Positions 7,716 to 16,987 of a stretch of DNA of 64,000 nucleotides are shown piece by piece; position 1 is the stretch's first letter, and each line of letters opens with the position of its first letter. Source of the DNA: Hyphococcus sp. (GTDB taxonomy: Bacteria; Pseudomonadota; Alphaproteobacteria; Caulobacterales; Parvularculaceae); contig JAJFGF010000048.1 of NCBI GenBank assembly GCA_021776245.1, positions 1 to 64,000 of the forward strand, in the 5' to 3' direction. Under the pieces are notes generated by a model. It did no database searches. It was not told where the DNA came from and worked only from the letters and a program-made list of their open reading frames with translations. Position numbers and translations under genes: made by a program.

Positions 7716-8875
7716 GATGCGTCCCCCGCATTTATAGAATCGTCAGTTTCTGCGACAGCTTCAAATATATGGTAAAGAATGCTTGCTGGCACATGCGGCG
7801 CAATCGCCGCACCGGTTATGTCATATTCATCTATCCAGAGGCCGGGTGTCGGCGTTTCAAGGTAGGTCTCAAAGAGATCGTTAATAAGTTGCGCCGCCCG
7901 CCTGCGGGCATCGGTGTTGCCGTCTTCGGCCTCCGCAAGACAGGCTTTTATATATTCGGTTTGCGGCCAAAGTCTTTTATCGGCCCGTCCAGGTCGTGCG
8001 CGGATCGAAATCTCATTGCCGATAAACCCGTAAAAATCCGGGTCTTCGCCCAATTCGACGGCGCGCGAGAACAATGTTCGTCGGTAGGCTGCGAGATCCG
8101 CCCGGGAGTGGCGTTGATAATTCCTTAAAAGCCATACCCACTCAAACATGTGGCCGGGCTCAACTGCCGAGCGGTCGGTCAAAAACTTCATTTCGCCGTC
8201 AAAAAATTCCCGAAGAACGCCGCGTCCGGGGTCGAAGAAAACCGAACGCATCAGCTCAAGGGCCTTCGCCGCGTAATCAAGCCATTGCTTCTGGCCCGTT
8301 GCTTCATAGAGCGCCGTGAACGCTTCGAAAAGATGCATGTGAGGGTTTTGGCGGCGCGGCAGTGTTCCACGGTCGTCTTCCGCCCAGCCGCCATAGGAGG
8401 AAGCCAATTCGCGATCTAAAAACCTTGCGACATTGTCGGCAAGCGTTAAAGCGCGGTCGTCTTCTGCGGCCTTCCACCGCGACGCGCAAGCGAGCAACAA
8501 AAACGCCTGATCGTAAAGATCGCGTCGATCGTCAATAATTTCTCCGTCTTCTGACAAAAGATGAGCGCAGCCGCGGACGCCTTCATCGGGGCAAGCGGCG
8601 TTCAGGAAAAAATCAAATCCCTTTGCGGCGAGGGCTTCTGCGTCTTTATGCCAGCCGCGAAGGCCTGCCTCGGTCAAGGTGTAGATTTGTCTTGATTGTA
8701 CGCGGACGCGCCTTGCCAGGCCTGTCGCCGGAGCGCCGTTGAAATTCAGCGCTTCGTAAAAGCCGCCGCGGGTATGATCGTAACTTTGCTTTACCCATAA
8801 AGGCAGCGCTTTTTCGATAAACCAGTTTTTAAAGCGCAAAAAGGACTGCTGCGGCGTTGCGGGATTACTAGGCAT
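7712..8875 (-). CDS. AGE-family epimerase/isomerase (probable mannose-6-phosphate isomerase)
   Basis: 387 residues of the (alpha/alpha)6-barrel N-acylglucosamine 2-epimerase family. Evidence includes RGGFYEALNFNG near the N-terminus, RVRVQSRQIY, QNPHMHLFEAF, EPGHMFEWVWLL and WPQTEYIKA, which hold the barrel His/Arg/Glu residues. Family members isomerise mannose, mannose-6-phosphate or cellobiose or epimerise GlcNAc. Translational coupling to the single-domain manC (4-bp overlap) favours mannose-6-phosphate isomerase, giving Fru-6-P to Man-6-P ahead of GDP-mannose formation. This functional reading is contextual; the fold assignment is solid. Confidence 0.85.
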   Translation of the reverse strand: MPSNPATPQQSFLRFKNWFIEKALPLWVKQSYDHTRGGFYEALNFNGAPATGLARRVRVQSRQIYTLTEAGLRGWHKDAEALAAKGFDFFLNAACPDEGVRGCAHLLSEDGEIIDDRRDLYDQAFLLLACASRWKAAEDDRALTLADNVARFLDRELASSYGGWAEDDRGTLPRRQNPHMHLFEAFTALYEATGQKQWLDYAAKALELMRSVFFDPGRGVLREFFDGEMKFLTDRSAVEPGHMFEWVWLLRNYQRHSRADLAAYRRTLFSRAVELGEDPDFYGFIGNEISIRARPGRADKRLWPQTEYIKACLAEAEDGNTDARRRAAQLINDLFETYLETPTPGLWIDEYDITGAAIAPHVPASILYHIFEAVAETDDSINAGDAS

Positions 8876-8944
8876 GTCGATTGGCGTTTCCTGTTTCTCG
8901 TTGCCTATGACGCATTGCCCATTCCGTCAAATCACGCGGAACAT

Positions 8945-10771
8945 TTATTCGACGGTGACCGATTTTGCGAGATTGCGTGGTTGATCCACGTCGGTGCCCT
9001 TTGTCGTTGCGGTAAAATAAGCGAGAAGTTGAACCGGCACGGCATAAACGATCGGCGCCAGCATCGAATTGGTTTCCGGAACCTCAATCGACGCCCAAAT
9101 ATCGCCGCCGGAAGCGGCGATCCCTTTTGCAGAGGAAATCAGGAGCGCCTTTCCGTCGCGCGCCATCACTTCCCGCATGTTTGACAAGGTCTTTTCGAAA
9201 TGCGCGTCTTTCGGTGCGATAACGACAACAGGCAGGCTCTCGTCAATCAGGGCAATCGGTCCGTGTTTCAATTCGCCTGCCGCATACCCTTCGGCGTGAA
9301 TATAGGAAATCTCCTTGAGCTTCAGGGCGCCTTCAAGGGCAATCGGGTAGGAAACGCCGCGCCCTATATATAAAATGTCAGTCGCTTTTGCGATGTCGTG
9401 CGCGACTTTCTCAATCGCGTCGCTCGATTTCAGCGCTTCGGAAATTTTCCGCGGCGTTTCGAGCAGTGCGTCAACCAGATGCTCTTCTTCTTCGCGGGAA
9501 AGGCGTCCGCGCGCGCGGCCCGCCGCAATTGCGATGCAGGCAAGTGCGACAAGCTGGCAGGTAAAGGCTTTGGTCGAGGCAACGCCGATCTCCGGACCTG
9601 CGGCCATCGGGAAAATGATGTCGGATTCCCTGGCAATCGAGGATTCGGCGACATTAACGACGGTTGCAATCTTTTGACCATTGGCGCGCGCTTCGCGCAG
9701 CGCCGCAAGCGTGTCTGCGGTCTCGCCCGATTGTGAGATAAAAAGCGCACCGCCATTGGCTGTCCACGGAACATCGCGGTAACGCAGCTCGGAGGCGATA
9801 TCGACTTCAACCGGCAGGCCCGCCCATTTTTCAAACCAGTATTTGGCGGTGAGCGCCGCATAAAAGGCGGTGCCGCAGGCCGATATTGTCAACCGGTCAA
9901 GGGCGGCGAAATCAAATGCGCCGTCGGGGAACCGGATTTCTTTTGTCGTCGGGTCTACATAGCGCGAGATCGTGTGGCCGATGACTTCTGGCTGCTCGTG
10001 AATCTCTTTGGCCATGAAATGGCGGTGGCCGTTCTTACTGACGGCGCCCTGAGCGGCAGATGAAACTGTTTCCTGCCGGTTCGCTTTAGCGCCTGCTTCG
10101 TTGCGAATAACGATCGATGACCGCGAGAGCACTGCCCAGTCGCCTTCCTCAAGATAGGTGACGCGGTTTGTAAATGGCGCCAGCGCGTAGGCGTCTGATC
10201 CGAGATACATCTCACCGTCGCCGCGTCCAATCGCCAATGGACTTCCTTTTCGGCCGCAAATCATCAAGTCGTCTTCGCCAGAAAAGATCGCTGCAAAAGC
10301 AAATGCGCCGCGCATGCGGTCAATCGATTTCTTAAATGCTTCGGCTGGCGTGCAGTTTTCAGACTGGAGATACCAGGTGATCAATTGTGGGCAGACTTCC
10401 GCATCGGTTTCTGACTCAAATGTGACACCTTTGCCGATGAGTTCCTGGCGCAGCTCGGCGTAATTCTCGATGATACCATTATGCACGACCGCGACGCGTT
10501 CCGTCGCATGCGGATGGGCGTTCCGTTCATTCGGGCAGCCATGAGTCGCCCATCTGGTGTGGCCGATGCCGATAGCGCCGGGCAGCGCCTCGGTATCCAA
10601 AATGGTTTCAAGAGCGCTGAGTTTGCCTGGCGCCCGCCGCCGGGCAATGGCGCCGGCATGGACGGTCGCAACGCCGGCCGAATCATATCCGCGATATTCC
10701 AGCCTTCTCAACCCGGCTATGATGGCCGGTGTGACGTCGCCTTTCCCCAAAATGCCGATGATACCGCACAT
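8945..10771 (-). CDS. glmS: Glutamine--fructose-6-phosphate aminotransferase (isomerizing)
   Basis: 608 residues, full length. The N-terminal Ntn glutaminase domain starts MCGIIGILG with the nucleophile Cys2, then RRLEYRGYDSAG and GHTRWATHG. Two SIS domains carry the sugar-phosphate motifs SACGTAFYA, SQSGETADT and GRGVSYPIALEGALKLKE. The C-terminus PRNLAKSVTVE is the conserved tail. The enzyme makes glucosamine-6-phosphate, the committed step to UDP-GlcNAc for peptidoglycan and lipid A. It heads the minus-strand sugar operon, with the next gene 69 bp downstream. No glmS ribozyme-like leader was recognised upstream. Confidence 0.96.
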   Translation of the reverse strand: MCGIIGILGKGDVTPAIIAGLRRLEYRGYDSAGVATVHAGAIARRRAPGKLSALETILDTEALPGAIGIGHTRWATHGCPNERNAHPHATERVAVVHNGIIENYAELRQELIGKGVTFESETDAEVCPQLITWYLQSENCTPAEAFKKSIDRMRGAFAFAAIFSGEDDLMICGRKGSPLAIGRGDGEMYLGSDAYALAPFTNRVTYLEEGDWAVLSRSSIVIRNEAGAKANRQETVSSAAQGAVSKNGHRHFMAKEIHEQPEVIGHTISRYVDPTTKEIRFPDGAFDFAALDRLTISACGTAFYAALTAKYWFEKWAGLPVEVDIASELRYRDVPWTANGGALFISQSGETADTLAALREARANGQKIATVVNVAESSIARESDIIFPMAAGPEIGVASTKAFTCQLVALACIAIAAGRARGRLSREEEEHLVDALLETPRKISEALKSSDAIEKVAHDIAKATDILYIGRGVSYPIALEGALKLKEISYIHAEGYAAGELKHGPIALIDESLPVVVIAPKDAHFEKTLSNMREVMARDGKALLISSAKGIAASGGDIWASIEVPETNSMLAPIVYAVPVQLLAYFTATTKGTDVDQPRNLAKSVTVE

Positions 10772-11023
10772 AATGCGTCCGATTCTCCCTTTGACCCGAA
10801 ATCTTAGTGGTCGACCAGTAAGGCTTTATTAAAGCAAAATCACGGCCGGAGAAGGCCGCAGGCAAGGGAAAATATAGCGATTTCATGAGCGCTCCCGCCC
10901 TGCCCAACGCTGGCCTAAACCCGGTCCGGCATTTGGGTCCCCGGCGGCTCTGTTTACTTTGTTGCGCGGTTTGATATTTCCTCCAGACTTTAACGTCCGG
11001 AATTTTCACTTTTGGGGCTTTTA
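10772..11023. other. Divergent intergenic region
   Basis: About 250 bp between glmS (leftward) and the retropepsin-like gene (rightward). It must hold both promoters. No reading frame, terminator or obvious operator was seen. Confidence 0.4.
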
Positions 11024-11548
11024 ATGATGCTGACGCGCTGCGCCGTTTTCGCCGCTCTGATCTTGGTAACCGCTCCGCCGCTTGCGGCTGCTGACGATGA
11101 TCCGCGCGGCAATGTTGTCACGCTGGGCTATATTGAAAATATCGCCGTCGGAAAGCTTGGCCTTGAAATGAAAGGCAAGCTTGATACCGGCGCGGACACA
11201 AGCTCTGTTCACGCTCACAATGTCAAAGTCTATCAGCGCGGCGAAAAAGACAATTGGGTCCGATTTCGTCTCATCGGCAAAAACGGCCGGTCCATTCGCT
11301 ACGATCAGAACGTCATTCGCTTCGCCCAGATTAAAACCAAAACCGGCGGCGCCATCCGACGGCCGGTAATCCATTTGCCGTTATGTGTCGGCGGAAAATG
11401 GGGTCTTGCAGAACTCAATCTCGCCGATCGCGGCGATTTTGAATATGATATTCTGGTCGGTCGTGAGTTTTTGGCGAACCGCGTACTTATCGATTCCGGC
11501 AAGACCTTTATCGCCGAGGATGAATGCGAGCCGGTTGATGACGACTAG
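11024..11548 (+). CDS. Secreted retropepsin-like 'ATP-dependent zinc protease' family protein
   Basis: 174 residues from the ATG at 11024, chosen over an upstream in-frame TTG because GGGG lies 6 bases before it. The N-terminus is a signal peptide (hydrophobic 7-20, APPLAAA). The mature part holds the aspartic-protease-type motif LDTGADTSS with Asp54, then the HNVKVYQRG, RPVIHLPLCVGG and YDILVGREFL blocks of the DUF785/Zn_protease family. The family name is historical; the fold is retropepsin-like. The 3' end overlaps the next gene by 11 bp, indicating one operon with the inactive transglutaminase-7TM protein and the ATP-grasp ligase. It is probably periplasmic and may process the ligase product. 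Confidence 0.85.
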   Translation: MMLTRCAVFAALILVTAPPLAAADDDPRGNVVTLGYIENIAVGKLGLEMKGKLDTGADTSSVHAHNVKVYQRGEKDNWVRFRLIGKNGRSIRYDQNVIRFAQIKTKTGGAIRRPVIHLPLCVGGKWGLAELNLADRGDFEYDILVGREFLANRVLIDSGKTFIAEDECEPVDDD

Positions 11549-13085
11549 CCTGCGCCACGCGAGCATTCTCGGTTTAGCGCTGATCATTGTCGGTTTTGCG
11601 ATATTTCTCGTCAAAACCATATCGCTGAACTATCCGATGTCGCCGGGCGCTACCGCGAAGGTTTGGGATTTTGAAATCTATATTGAGCTTGACGGCCGCA
11701 ATGAGCCAGCGCGGATAGAAGCTTATATTCCGGCGAGCGATGTTGATCGCAGCCTTTCCGGCGAAGCCTATTATAACGGCTCTTTCGGTCTCAGCCTGGA
11801 AACCGACAAGGCGGCGGGAAACCGCAAAGCCGTATGGACCTATCGCTATCCCAGCAATCGCAAGGTTCTTCGCTATACAGCGCAAACGCTGGGCGAAGGA
11901 GAGGCGGCGCCCCTGCCGCTTGCGTTTCGCGAATCCGAACCGGCAGTCACGCCATTTGAGGCAGACGTCATCCGGCGGCAGGCGTTCATCGTATGGTCCG
12001 GCAATTTGCGCCAGCGCTCCGCAGACGATCAATCCTTCGCCAATCTTGCAGTCAAGGCGGCGTTTGAAGACCGAGCGAGCGGCGAACAATATGCCGATGA
12101 GATCGCAGCATTGCTCGGCGACCGGCCAAATACCGTGGGACGGCTCAGTCTTGCACGCCGGACGTTGCAGTCCCAGGGCATTCCGGCGCGTATTGCCAAC
12201 GGAGTTTTTTTGACCGACGCCCGACGGCGCGTCGAGATCAGACATTGGCTTGAATACCATATTGGCGGCAAAGATTTCCGGTATTTCCCCGACGGCGCGC
12301 CAAACCGGTTCTTTACGATCTGGTACGGTGAAGGCGATCTTGTCACCGCAAGCGGCGTTGACAATCTCGAGGTGCAGGTGGCGTTGTCGGCGCGCATGGG
12401 AGCGGCGGAGGACATCGCCCAGCAAAACGCTAATGGGCGTATTGGCGCGATGGGCCGCGTCATTGGATTTAGTGGTCTGCCGGTAACGACCCAGCTTGTC
12501 TATAAAGTGCTGATGACGATCCCGGTAGGGATCACGCTCCTGGTTTTTCTGCGGCAGTTTATTGGCGTCAAAACTCTTGGCACTTTTATGCCGGTTCTCA
12601 TTGGCATTGCGTTCCGTGAAACCGCGCTCGTAAACGGCATTCTCCTGTTTTCCTTGCTTGTCGCCCTGGGGTTGGCGCTGCGGTTTTATCTTGAGCGACT
12701 GCAGCTTCTATTGGTGCCGAGGCTTGCGGTTGTTCTCATCTTTATCGTGATGACGATGGCGGCCATCACAATTCTGTTAACGGGCGCCAATCAGTCGATC
12801 GGCCTGTCGATTTCACTTTTTCCGATGGTTATTCTCACAATGACCATCGAACGCATGTCGATTGTTTGGGAAGAAACATCGGCGAGCGAAGCCATTAAAC
12901 AGGGACTTGGCAGTCTCGTTGTGGCCAGTATCGCCTATCTTGCCATGTCAAACACGCAGATTGAATATCTGATGTATCAGTTTCCGGAGCTGTTGCTGGT
13001 GCTAATGGGGATTTGCGTTCTCATGGGACGATATACCGGCCTCAGGCTCAGCGAATTTTGGCGCTTTCGCGATTTGGCAAAATAG
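11538..13085 (+). CDS. Inactive transglutaminase-like domain fused to seven transmembrane helices
   Basis: 515 residues from ATG 11538; an in-frame start further upstream would run through the preceding gene. One N-terminal membrane segment (8-24) is followed by an extracytoplasmic region of about 320 residues. This contains a transglutaminase-like fold: the GIPARIANGVF strand and RHWLEYHIG are visible, but the nucleophile Cys expected before GIPAR is absent. The C-terminal third is strongly hydrophobic with about seven helices (for example TIPVGITLLVFLR, FMPVLIGIAF, LVPRLAVVLIFIVM, YLAMSNTQIEYLM). This matches the transglut_i_TM / 7TM_transglut pair. It probably binds rather than modifies a peptide or polyamine-like ligand. 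The stop abuts the start of the ATP-grasp gene. Confidence 0.88.
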   Translation: MTTSLRHASILGLALIIVGFAIFLVKTISLNYPMSPGATAKVWDFEIYIELDGRNEPARIEAYIPASDVDRSLSGEAYYNGSFGLSLETDKAAGNRKAVWTYRYPSNRKVLRYTAQTLGEGEAAPLPLAFRESEPAVTPFEADVIRRQAFIVWSGNLRQRSADDQSFANLAVKAAFEDRASGEQYADEIAALLGDRPNTVGRLSLARRTLQSQGIPARIANGVFLTDARRRVEIRHWLEYHIGGKDFRYFPDGAPNRFFTIWYGEGDLVTASGVDNLEVQVALSARMGAAEDIAQQNANGRIGAMGRVIGFSGLPVTTQLVYKVLMTIPVGITLLVFLRQFIGVKTLGTFMPVLIGIAFRETALVNGILLFSLLVALGLALRFYLERLQLLLVPRLAVVLIFIVMTMAAITILLTGANQSIGLSISLFPMVILTMTIERMSIVWEETSASEAIKQGLGSLVVASIAYLAMSNTQIEYLMYQFPELLLVLMGICVLMGRYTGLRLSEFWRFRDLAK

Positions 13086-14018
13086 ATGCTGCAAGCATAC
13101 CGGGCATTAAAAAGAAATGGCGTGATTGGCATTAATGAACGCAATGTCAATTATGTCGGCGCGCTGAACAAGCGAAAGCTATTCGTCACCGTGGACGACA
13201 AGCTTGTCACCAAGCGTCTGGCGGAAAGTGTCAATATTCCGACACCGGAGCTTTACGGCGTGATCGCGAATGCTCGCGATATGAAGAAACTGCCTGAGAT
13301 GATCAATCATCCCGACGGGTTTGTCGTCAAACCGGCGCAGGGCTCACAAGGAAAAGGCATCCTCGTTGTCGACCGCCCGTTAAAGGGCGGCTGGCGGCTC
13401 GCCTCCGGACGGCGCATCGCCATCGATGTTCTGAAATTCCAGATCAACAATATCCTGTCCGGCATGTATTCCCTGGGCGGCCAGTCGGACAAGGCGCTGC
13501 TGGAATATCGCGTCAAGTTCGATGATGTATTTGGCAAGGTGTCCTATAAGGGCGTGCCGGATATTCGCGTCATCGTGCTGAAAGGCATACCGGTATTTGC
13601 GATGCTGCGGTTGCCGACCGCGGAATCCGACGGCAAGGCCAATCTCCACAAAGGCGGTGTCGGCGTCGGTATTGATATGGCAACCGGCCTGACGCAGCAG
13701 GCGATGCAGTTTGACCAGCTGATCGATCTTCATCCGGATACGGCGCACCCACTGGAAAATATCCAGGCGCCGTTCTGGGATGACATATTATCGATGGCGG
13801 CGCGTTCCTATGATGTCACCGGGCTCGGCTATATCGGTGTTGACGTTGTGCTCGACCAGGAAAAAGGTCCGCTTCTTCTGGAGCTGAATGCACGGCCGGG
13901 CATTTCCATCCAGATCGCCAATCGCCGTGGTATGCGCTTTGTGCTTGAAAAAGCGGCAAACCTTGCGTCAGCCAAGTTAAGCACCGAAGAGCGCGTGGCG
14001 ATCGCAAAGACGCTTTAA
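13086..14018 (+). CDS. Alpha-L-glutamate ligase-like ATP-grasp protein (RimK-related)
   Basis: 310 residues starting directly after the previous stop (zero-base spacing). ATP-grasp features are GFVVKPAQGSQGKGI (the nucleotide-binding Lys and glycine loop), PDIRVIVLKG, AMLRLPT and the metal-binding LLELNARPGISIQIAN with Glu and Asn. NYVGALNKRKLFVTVDDKLVTK at the N-terminus is characteristic of the rimK_rel_E_lig group. Enzymes of this fold join an amine to a carboxylate through an acyl-phosphate; the substrate here is unknown. The protein is cytoplasmic, with the 7TM partner and secreted protease upstream, implying synthesis inside and handling of the product at the membrane or in the periplasm. 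Confidence 0.9.
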   Translation: MLQAYRALKRNGVIGINERNVNYVGALNKRKLFVTVDDKLVTKRLAESVNIPTPELYGVIANARDMKKLPEMINHPDGFVVKPAQGSQGKGILVVDRPLKGGWRLASGRRIAIDVLKFQINNILSGMYSLGGQSDKALLEYRVKFDDVFGKVSYKGVPDIRVIVLKGIPVFAMLRLPTAESDGKANLHKGGVGVGIDMATGLTQQAMQFDQLIDLHPDTAHPLENIQAPFWDDILSMAARSYDVTGLGYIGVDVVLDQEKGPLLLELNARPGISIQIANRRGMRFVLEKAANLASAKLSTEERVAIAKTL

Positions 14019-14066
14019 TACGGGCCGCTCCCGCATGAGGGGATAACGGTCGGCAGCACAAAGCGG

Positions 14067-15974
14067 TTATTCAGCGGCGTGTTGTTTCTGGTCGCCGAAT
14101 TGCAGATCGGCGAGGCGCGCATAAAGCCCGCCGCGGGCGAGGAGCTCTTCATGAGAGCCCTGGTCAATAATCCTGCCGTCTTCCATCACCGCAATAACGT
14201 CAGCGCTTAAAACCGTCGCCAGACGATGTGCGATCACGACGGTGGTGCGATTGGCGGAGATCCGCTCAAACGCATCCTGTATGGCGCGCTCACTTTCAGA
14301 ATCGAGTGCACTGGTCGCTTCGTCCAGCAGCAAGATAGGCGCATCACGTAAAATCGCGCGAGCAATGGCGAGACGCTGGCGCTGCCCGCCGGAAAGGGTC
14401 GTCGCATTCTCGCCAAGCTGTGTGTCATAACCCTCCGGCAACGCCGAGATAAATTCATCGGCATTTGCGGCGCGCGCTGCATTGCGGATTTCCTCATCGC
14501 TCGCCGACGGTCGGCCAAAGCGAATGTTGTCAGCGGCAGAGCCGCCAAAAAGCGGCGCGTTTTGCTGCACGACGGCGATTGCGCTGCGCAACTCCGTAGG
14601 GTCGAGGTCTTTGATATCGACGCCGTCGATCATGATTGCGCCGCGGCGCGGATCATAAAAGCGTAAAATGAGCTGGAACATTGTGCTTTTGCCGGCGCCT
14701 GACGGCCCCACAAGCGCAATGGTTTGGCCCGGCGCGACATGCAGGGAAACATCGCGCAGCGCCGCCGTGTCCGGGCGGGCCGGGTAATAGAATTCAATAT
14801 GGTCAAAATTGATCTCACCGCGAATGGGTGAGGCGAGAGTTTTCGGGCTGGCGGGGGCTGTAATATCCGATTTCGCCGCGAGGAGTTCCATCAGCCGTTC
14901 CGTGGCGCCGGCGGCGCGCATCACTTCGGCATAGGTTTCCGTTAAAAGGCCGACACCGCTTACTGAAACGAACGCATACATCACAAATTGCGTCATGGCG
15001 CCTGGCGTGATGGCCCCGCCTTTCACCTGAACGGCGCCGAACCACAAGACCGCAATGAGGCCAGACAGGATGAAAGAGAAAATGATGCCGGTCATATAAG
15101 CGCGCACGCGCACGCGTCGTAAGGCAACATCGAAGGTCGCTTCGACGGCGCTGGCGAAATTCGACTTTTCTTCCTCCTCGCGCGTGAACGCCTGTACGGT
15201 TTCGACAGCGCGAAGGCTTTCGCTGGCCCGCGCCGAAGCATCGGCAAGGCTGTCCTGGCTTGAGCGCGACAATCGCTGGACGCGCTGTCCAAAGAGCAAG
15301 ATTGGGCCGAGGATTACCGGCCCGACAGCCAACACCATAAGCGCAAGTTTCCAACTGACGACGATCATCAAAATCAGCGCGCCTGTCGTCGTGGCGATCG
15401 TCCGTAAGGCGACGGATATTGAGGACCCAACCACGGTCTGGATCAGCGTCGTATCCGTCGTCAGGCGTGACAGAACTTCACCCGTGCGAACATTGGCGTA
15501 AAAGCCCGGGCTGAGCCCAACGAGATGATCATAGACGGCGCGACGCAGATCGGCGACAACGCGCTCACCAAGGCGGCTGATAAAGTAATAGCGCAGCGCG
15601 CTGGCGACACCCAACAGCAGGGCCACTAAAACCCCGACGCCGAAATAGCCGGCAAGCTGGTCGCCAAATGAAAAGCGCGTGCAGAGGTCGGACGCGGAAG
15701 CGCCGGAAAAGCCACAATCGACAACAAGACGAAACGCTACCGGCAGTAACAGCGTCAGCCCGGCGGCAAGGGTCAGAAAAATTGTGAAGGCGAAAAGGAG
15801 GCCCGGATAGTTTAATATGAACGGGATGAGCCGGCGCAATGGTTTTGTTGTGCGGGCTTTTTCGCGGTGCGCCCGATCGCGCTCAAGCTCTGATGCAAAA
15901 GACGAGCCTCGATCGGCGTCAGCACGTGCGCTTGAAATGCCGTTGGGTGAACTGTTCGGCATGTCCTGCGCCAT
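14067..15974 (-). CDS. ABC transporter with fused membrane and ATPase domains (MsbA/multidrug type)
   Basis: 635 residues from ATG 15974 with GGGGC upstream; a longer in-frame extension lacks family similarity. A cytoplasmic N-terminal tail of about 50 residues precedes six membrane helices (residues about 55-330). The ATPase domain carries Walker A GPSGAGKST near residue 421, Q-loop QQNAPLFGG, signature LSGGQRQRLAIARAI near 526, Walker B ILLLDEATSALD and the H-loop AHRLATV. It is a homodimeric type IV exporter; export of lipid or drug-like substrates is the family norm. The Ser-rich charged N-terminal tail is unusual but common in alphaproteobacterial members. No partner gene is adjacent, so the substrate is open. 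Confidence 0.93.
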   Translation of the reverse strand: MAQDMPNSSPNGISSARADADRGSSFASELERDRAHREKARTTKPLRRLIPFILNYPGLLFAFTIFLTLAAGLTLLLPVAFRLVVDCGFSGASASDLCTRFSFGDQLAGYFGVGVLVALLLGVASALRYYFISRLGERVVADLRRAVYDHLVGLSPGFYANVRTGEVLSRLTTDTTLIQTVVGSSISVALRTIATTTGALILMIVVSWKLALMVLAVGPVILGPILLFGQRVQRLSRSSQDSLADASARASESLRAVETVQAFTREEEEKSNFASAVEATFDVALRRVRVRAYMTGIIFSFILSGLIAVLWFGAVQVKGGAITPGAMTQFVMYAFVSVSGVGLLTETYAEVMRAAGATERLMELLAAKSDITAPASPKTLASPIRGEINFDHIEFYYPARPDTAALRDVSLHVAPGQTIALVGPSGAGKSTMFQLILRFYDPRRGAIMIDGVDIKDLDPTELRSAIAVVQQNAPLFGGSAADNIRFGRPSASDEEIRNAARAANADEFISALPEGYDTQLGENATTLSGGQRQRLAIARAILRDAPILLLDEATSALDSESERAIQDAFERISANRTTVVIAHRLATVLSADVIAVMEDGRIIDQGSHEELLARGGLYARLADLQFGDQKQHAAE

Positions 15975-16321
15975 TACTAGCCCCGATGTTAAATGCGATT
16001 GTGGCGCGGAGGCGCGCCAGCGGCCGATATAGGCGCTGGTTGGGGCAAGTACAATATTTCTCGAGTATTTCCACGCGGTTGAAAGCAGTGCTTTCAAGGG
16101 GAACTGGTTCGCGTGCGGGAAATGCGGCCAAATAAAAACTTGCAGCCATTCCGTAACTCCAGATCGACCGGAACGGCTCAAGGTGTAATTCATCTGTGGC
16201 CGATAACAGGCTTTCTTATCTATCAGGCGGATTTGGAGCCGGTATAAATACAACAGGGCTGCGCGCCGGCATTCTTGCCGGCGCCTTTTTCTGCAGCTTT
16301 TCTTAGCCTGTGCCGCGCCTT
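15975..16321. other. Intergenic gap holding a plus-strand intrinsic terminator
   Basis: About 347 bp between the ABC transporter start and the VWA lipoprotein stop, both minus strand. No convincing reading frame. It contains a strong terminator-like hairpin oriented for the plus strand (separate entry) although no plus-strand gene is present, so a small RNA is possible. Confidence 0.4.
16263..16293 (+). terminator. Intrinsic terminator with no annotated plus-strand gene
   Basis: The hairpin has a GCGCCGGCA-type 9-bp stem around a TTCT loop, closing with TGCCGGCGC and followed by CTTTTT. The T-run is on the plus strand; on the minus strand the hairpin is not followed by a U-tract, so it does not suit the upstream minus-strand gene. 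It suggests a short plus-strand transcript originating within 15975-16260. Confidence 0.55.
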
Positions 16322-16969
16322 CTAGCGCCACATCACGTCCAGGCTTTCGAGATCGTTGATTACCTGCCACTTACCGCCGCCGTCCTCGACGCGGTCACGC
16401 CAGGCGTTGATTCGGCTCATATATTCTCTCGGGTCGATATTGTCGCTTCTAAGCTTTGTGACGTTGAGGGCGATGACATCAAAGCCGTCAAGCGTCAAAG
16501 GAATATCGCGAATATAACCTTCCTGAAGGTCTTCTTTCAGGTCCGAAAAGATAAAGATGATTTTTCGGCCGGTGTTTTTTTCAGTCAAAAATTCCGATGC
16601 CTGTAATACGCCGCCGGTAATGTCAGTATAAGAAGAAGGTTTCACGTTTCCAACAAAAGCGTCGATGGTCTCGCGGAACTGACGTTTTTGCTGGTTGGTC
16701 ACCGATGGCCGGTCGTCAAAATGCATTTTGGCAACGATGTCGCGTTCGGAAAAACTGCCGGTGTCGACGCGCGCGACAGCGAAGGCGTCACTCGGTTCCA
16801 GGCGCGAGAGAATGACATTAATGATCTGCTGGGCCTGATGGACCTCTTCGGTATAAGTGCCCGAAGTGTCGATCAGCATATAGACGCCTGTGTTATGGGC
16901 CTGGGGCTCTGAGCAGCCGGTGGCGAACATTGCTGCAACAACGCCAATTGAGAGAAATCGTTTTTTCAT
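16322..16969 (-). CDS. VWA-domain lipoprotein of unknown function
   Basis: 215 residues. The N-terminus MKKRFLSIGVVAAMFATGC is a lipoprotein signal with a Cys19 lipobox. A von Willebrand A-type fold follows: YMLIDTSGTY is a DxSGT MIDAS variant (the canonical DxSxS third residue is Thr), YTDITGG supplies the second metal-binding loop, and IIFIFSDLKED the third strand and Asp. It is predicted to be membrane-anchored by its lipid. It lies 18 bp downstream of a large membrane protein gene with the same orientation, so the two are probably one operon. VWA proteins of this type usually scaffold metal-dependent protein interactions; the partner is probably the upstream protein. No chaperone AAA+ ATPase is nearby. 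Confidence 0.75.
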   Translation of the reverse strand: MKKRFLSIGVVAAMFATGCSEPQAHNTGVYMLIDTSGTYTEEVHQAQQIINVILSRLEPSDAFAVARVDTGSFSERDIVAKMHFDDRPSVTNQQKRQFRETIDAFVGNVKPSSYTDITGGVLQASEFLTEKNTGRKIIFIFSDLKEDLQEGYIRDIPLTLDGFDVIALNVTKLRSDNIDPREYMSRINAWRDRVEDGGGKWQVINDLESLDVMWR

Positions 16970-16987
16970 AATCGCCTCCTTATCGGC

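Noticed and set aside
14067-16370. 767-residue version of the ABC transporter
   Set aside because: The first 132 residues are unlike any ABC exporter and overlap the noncoding gap with the orphan terminator; ATG 15974 has a ribosome-binding site.
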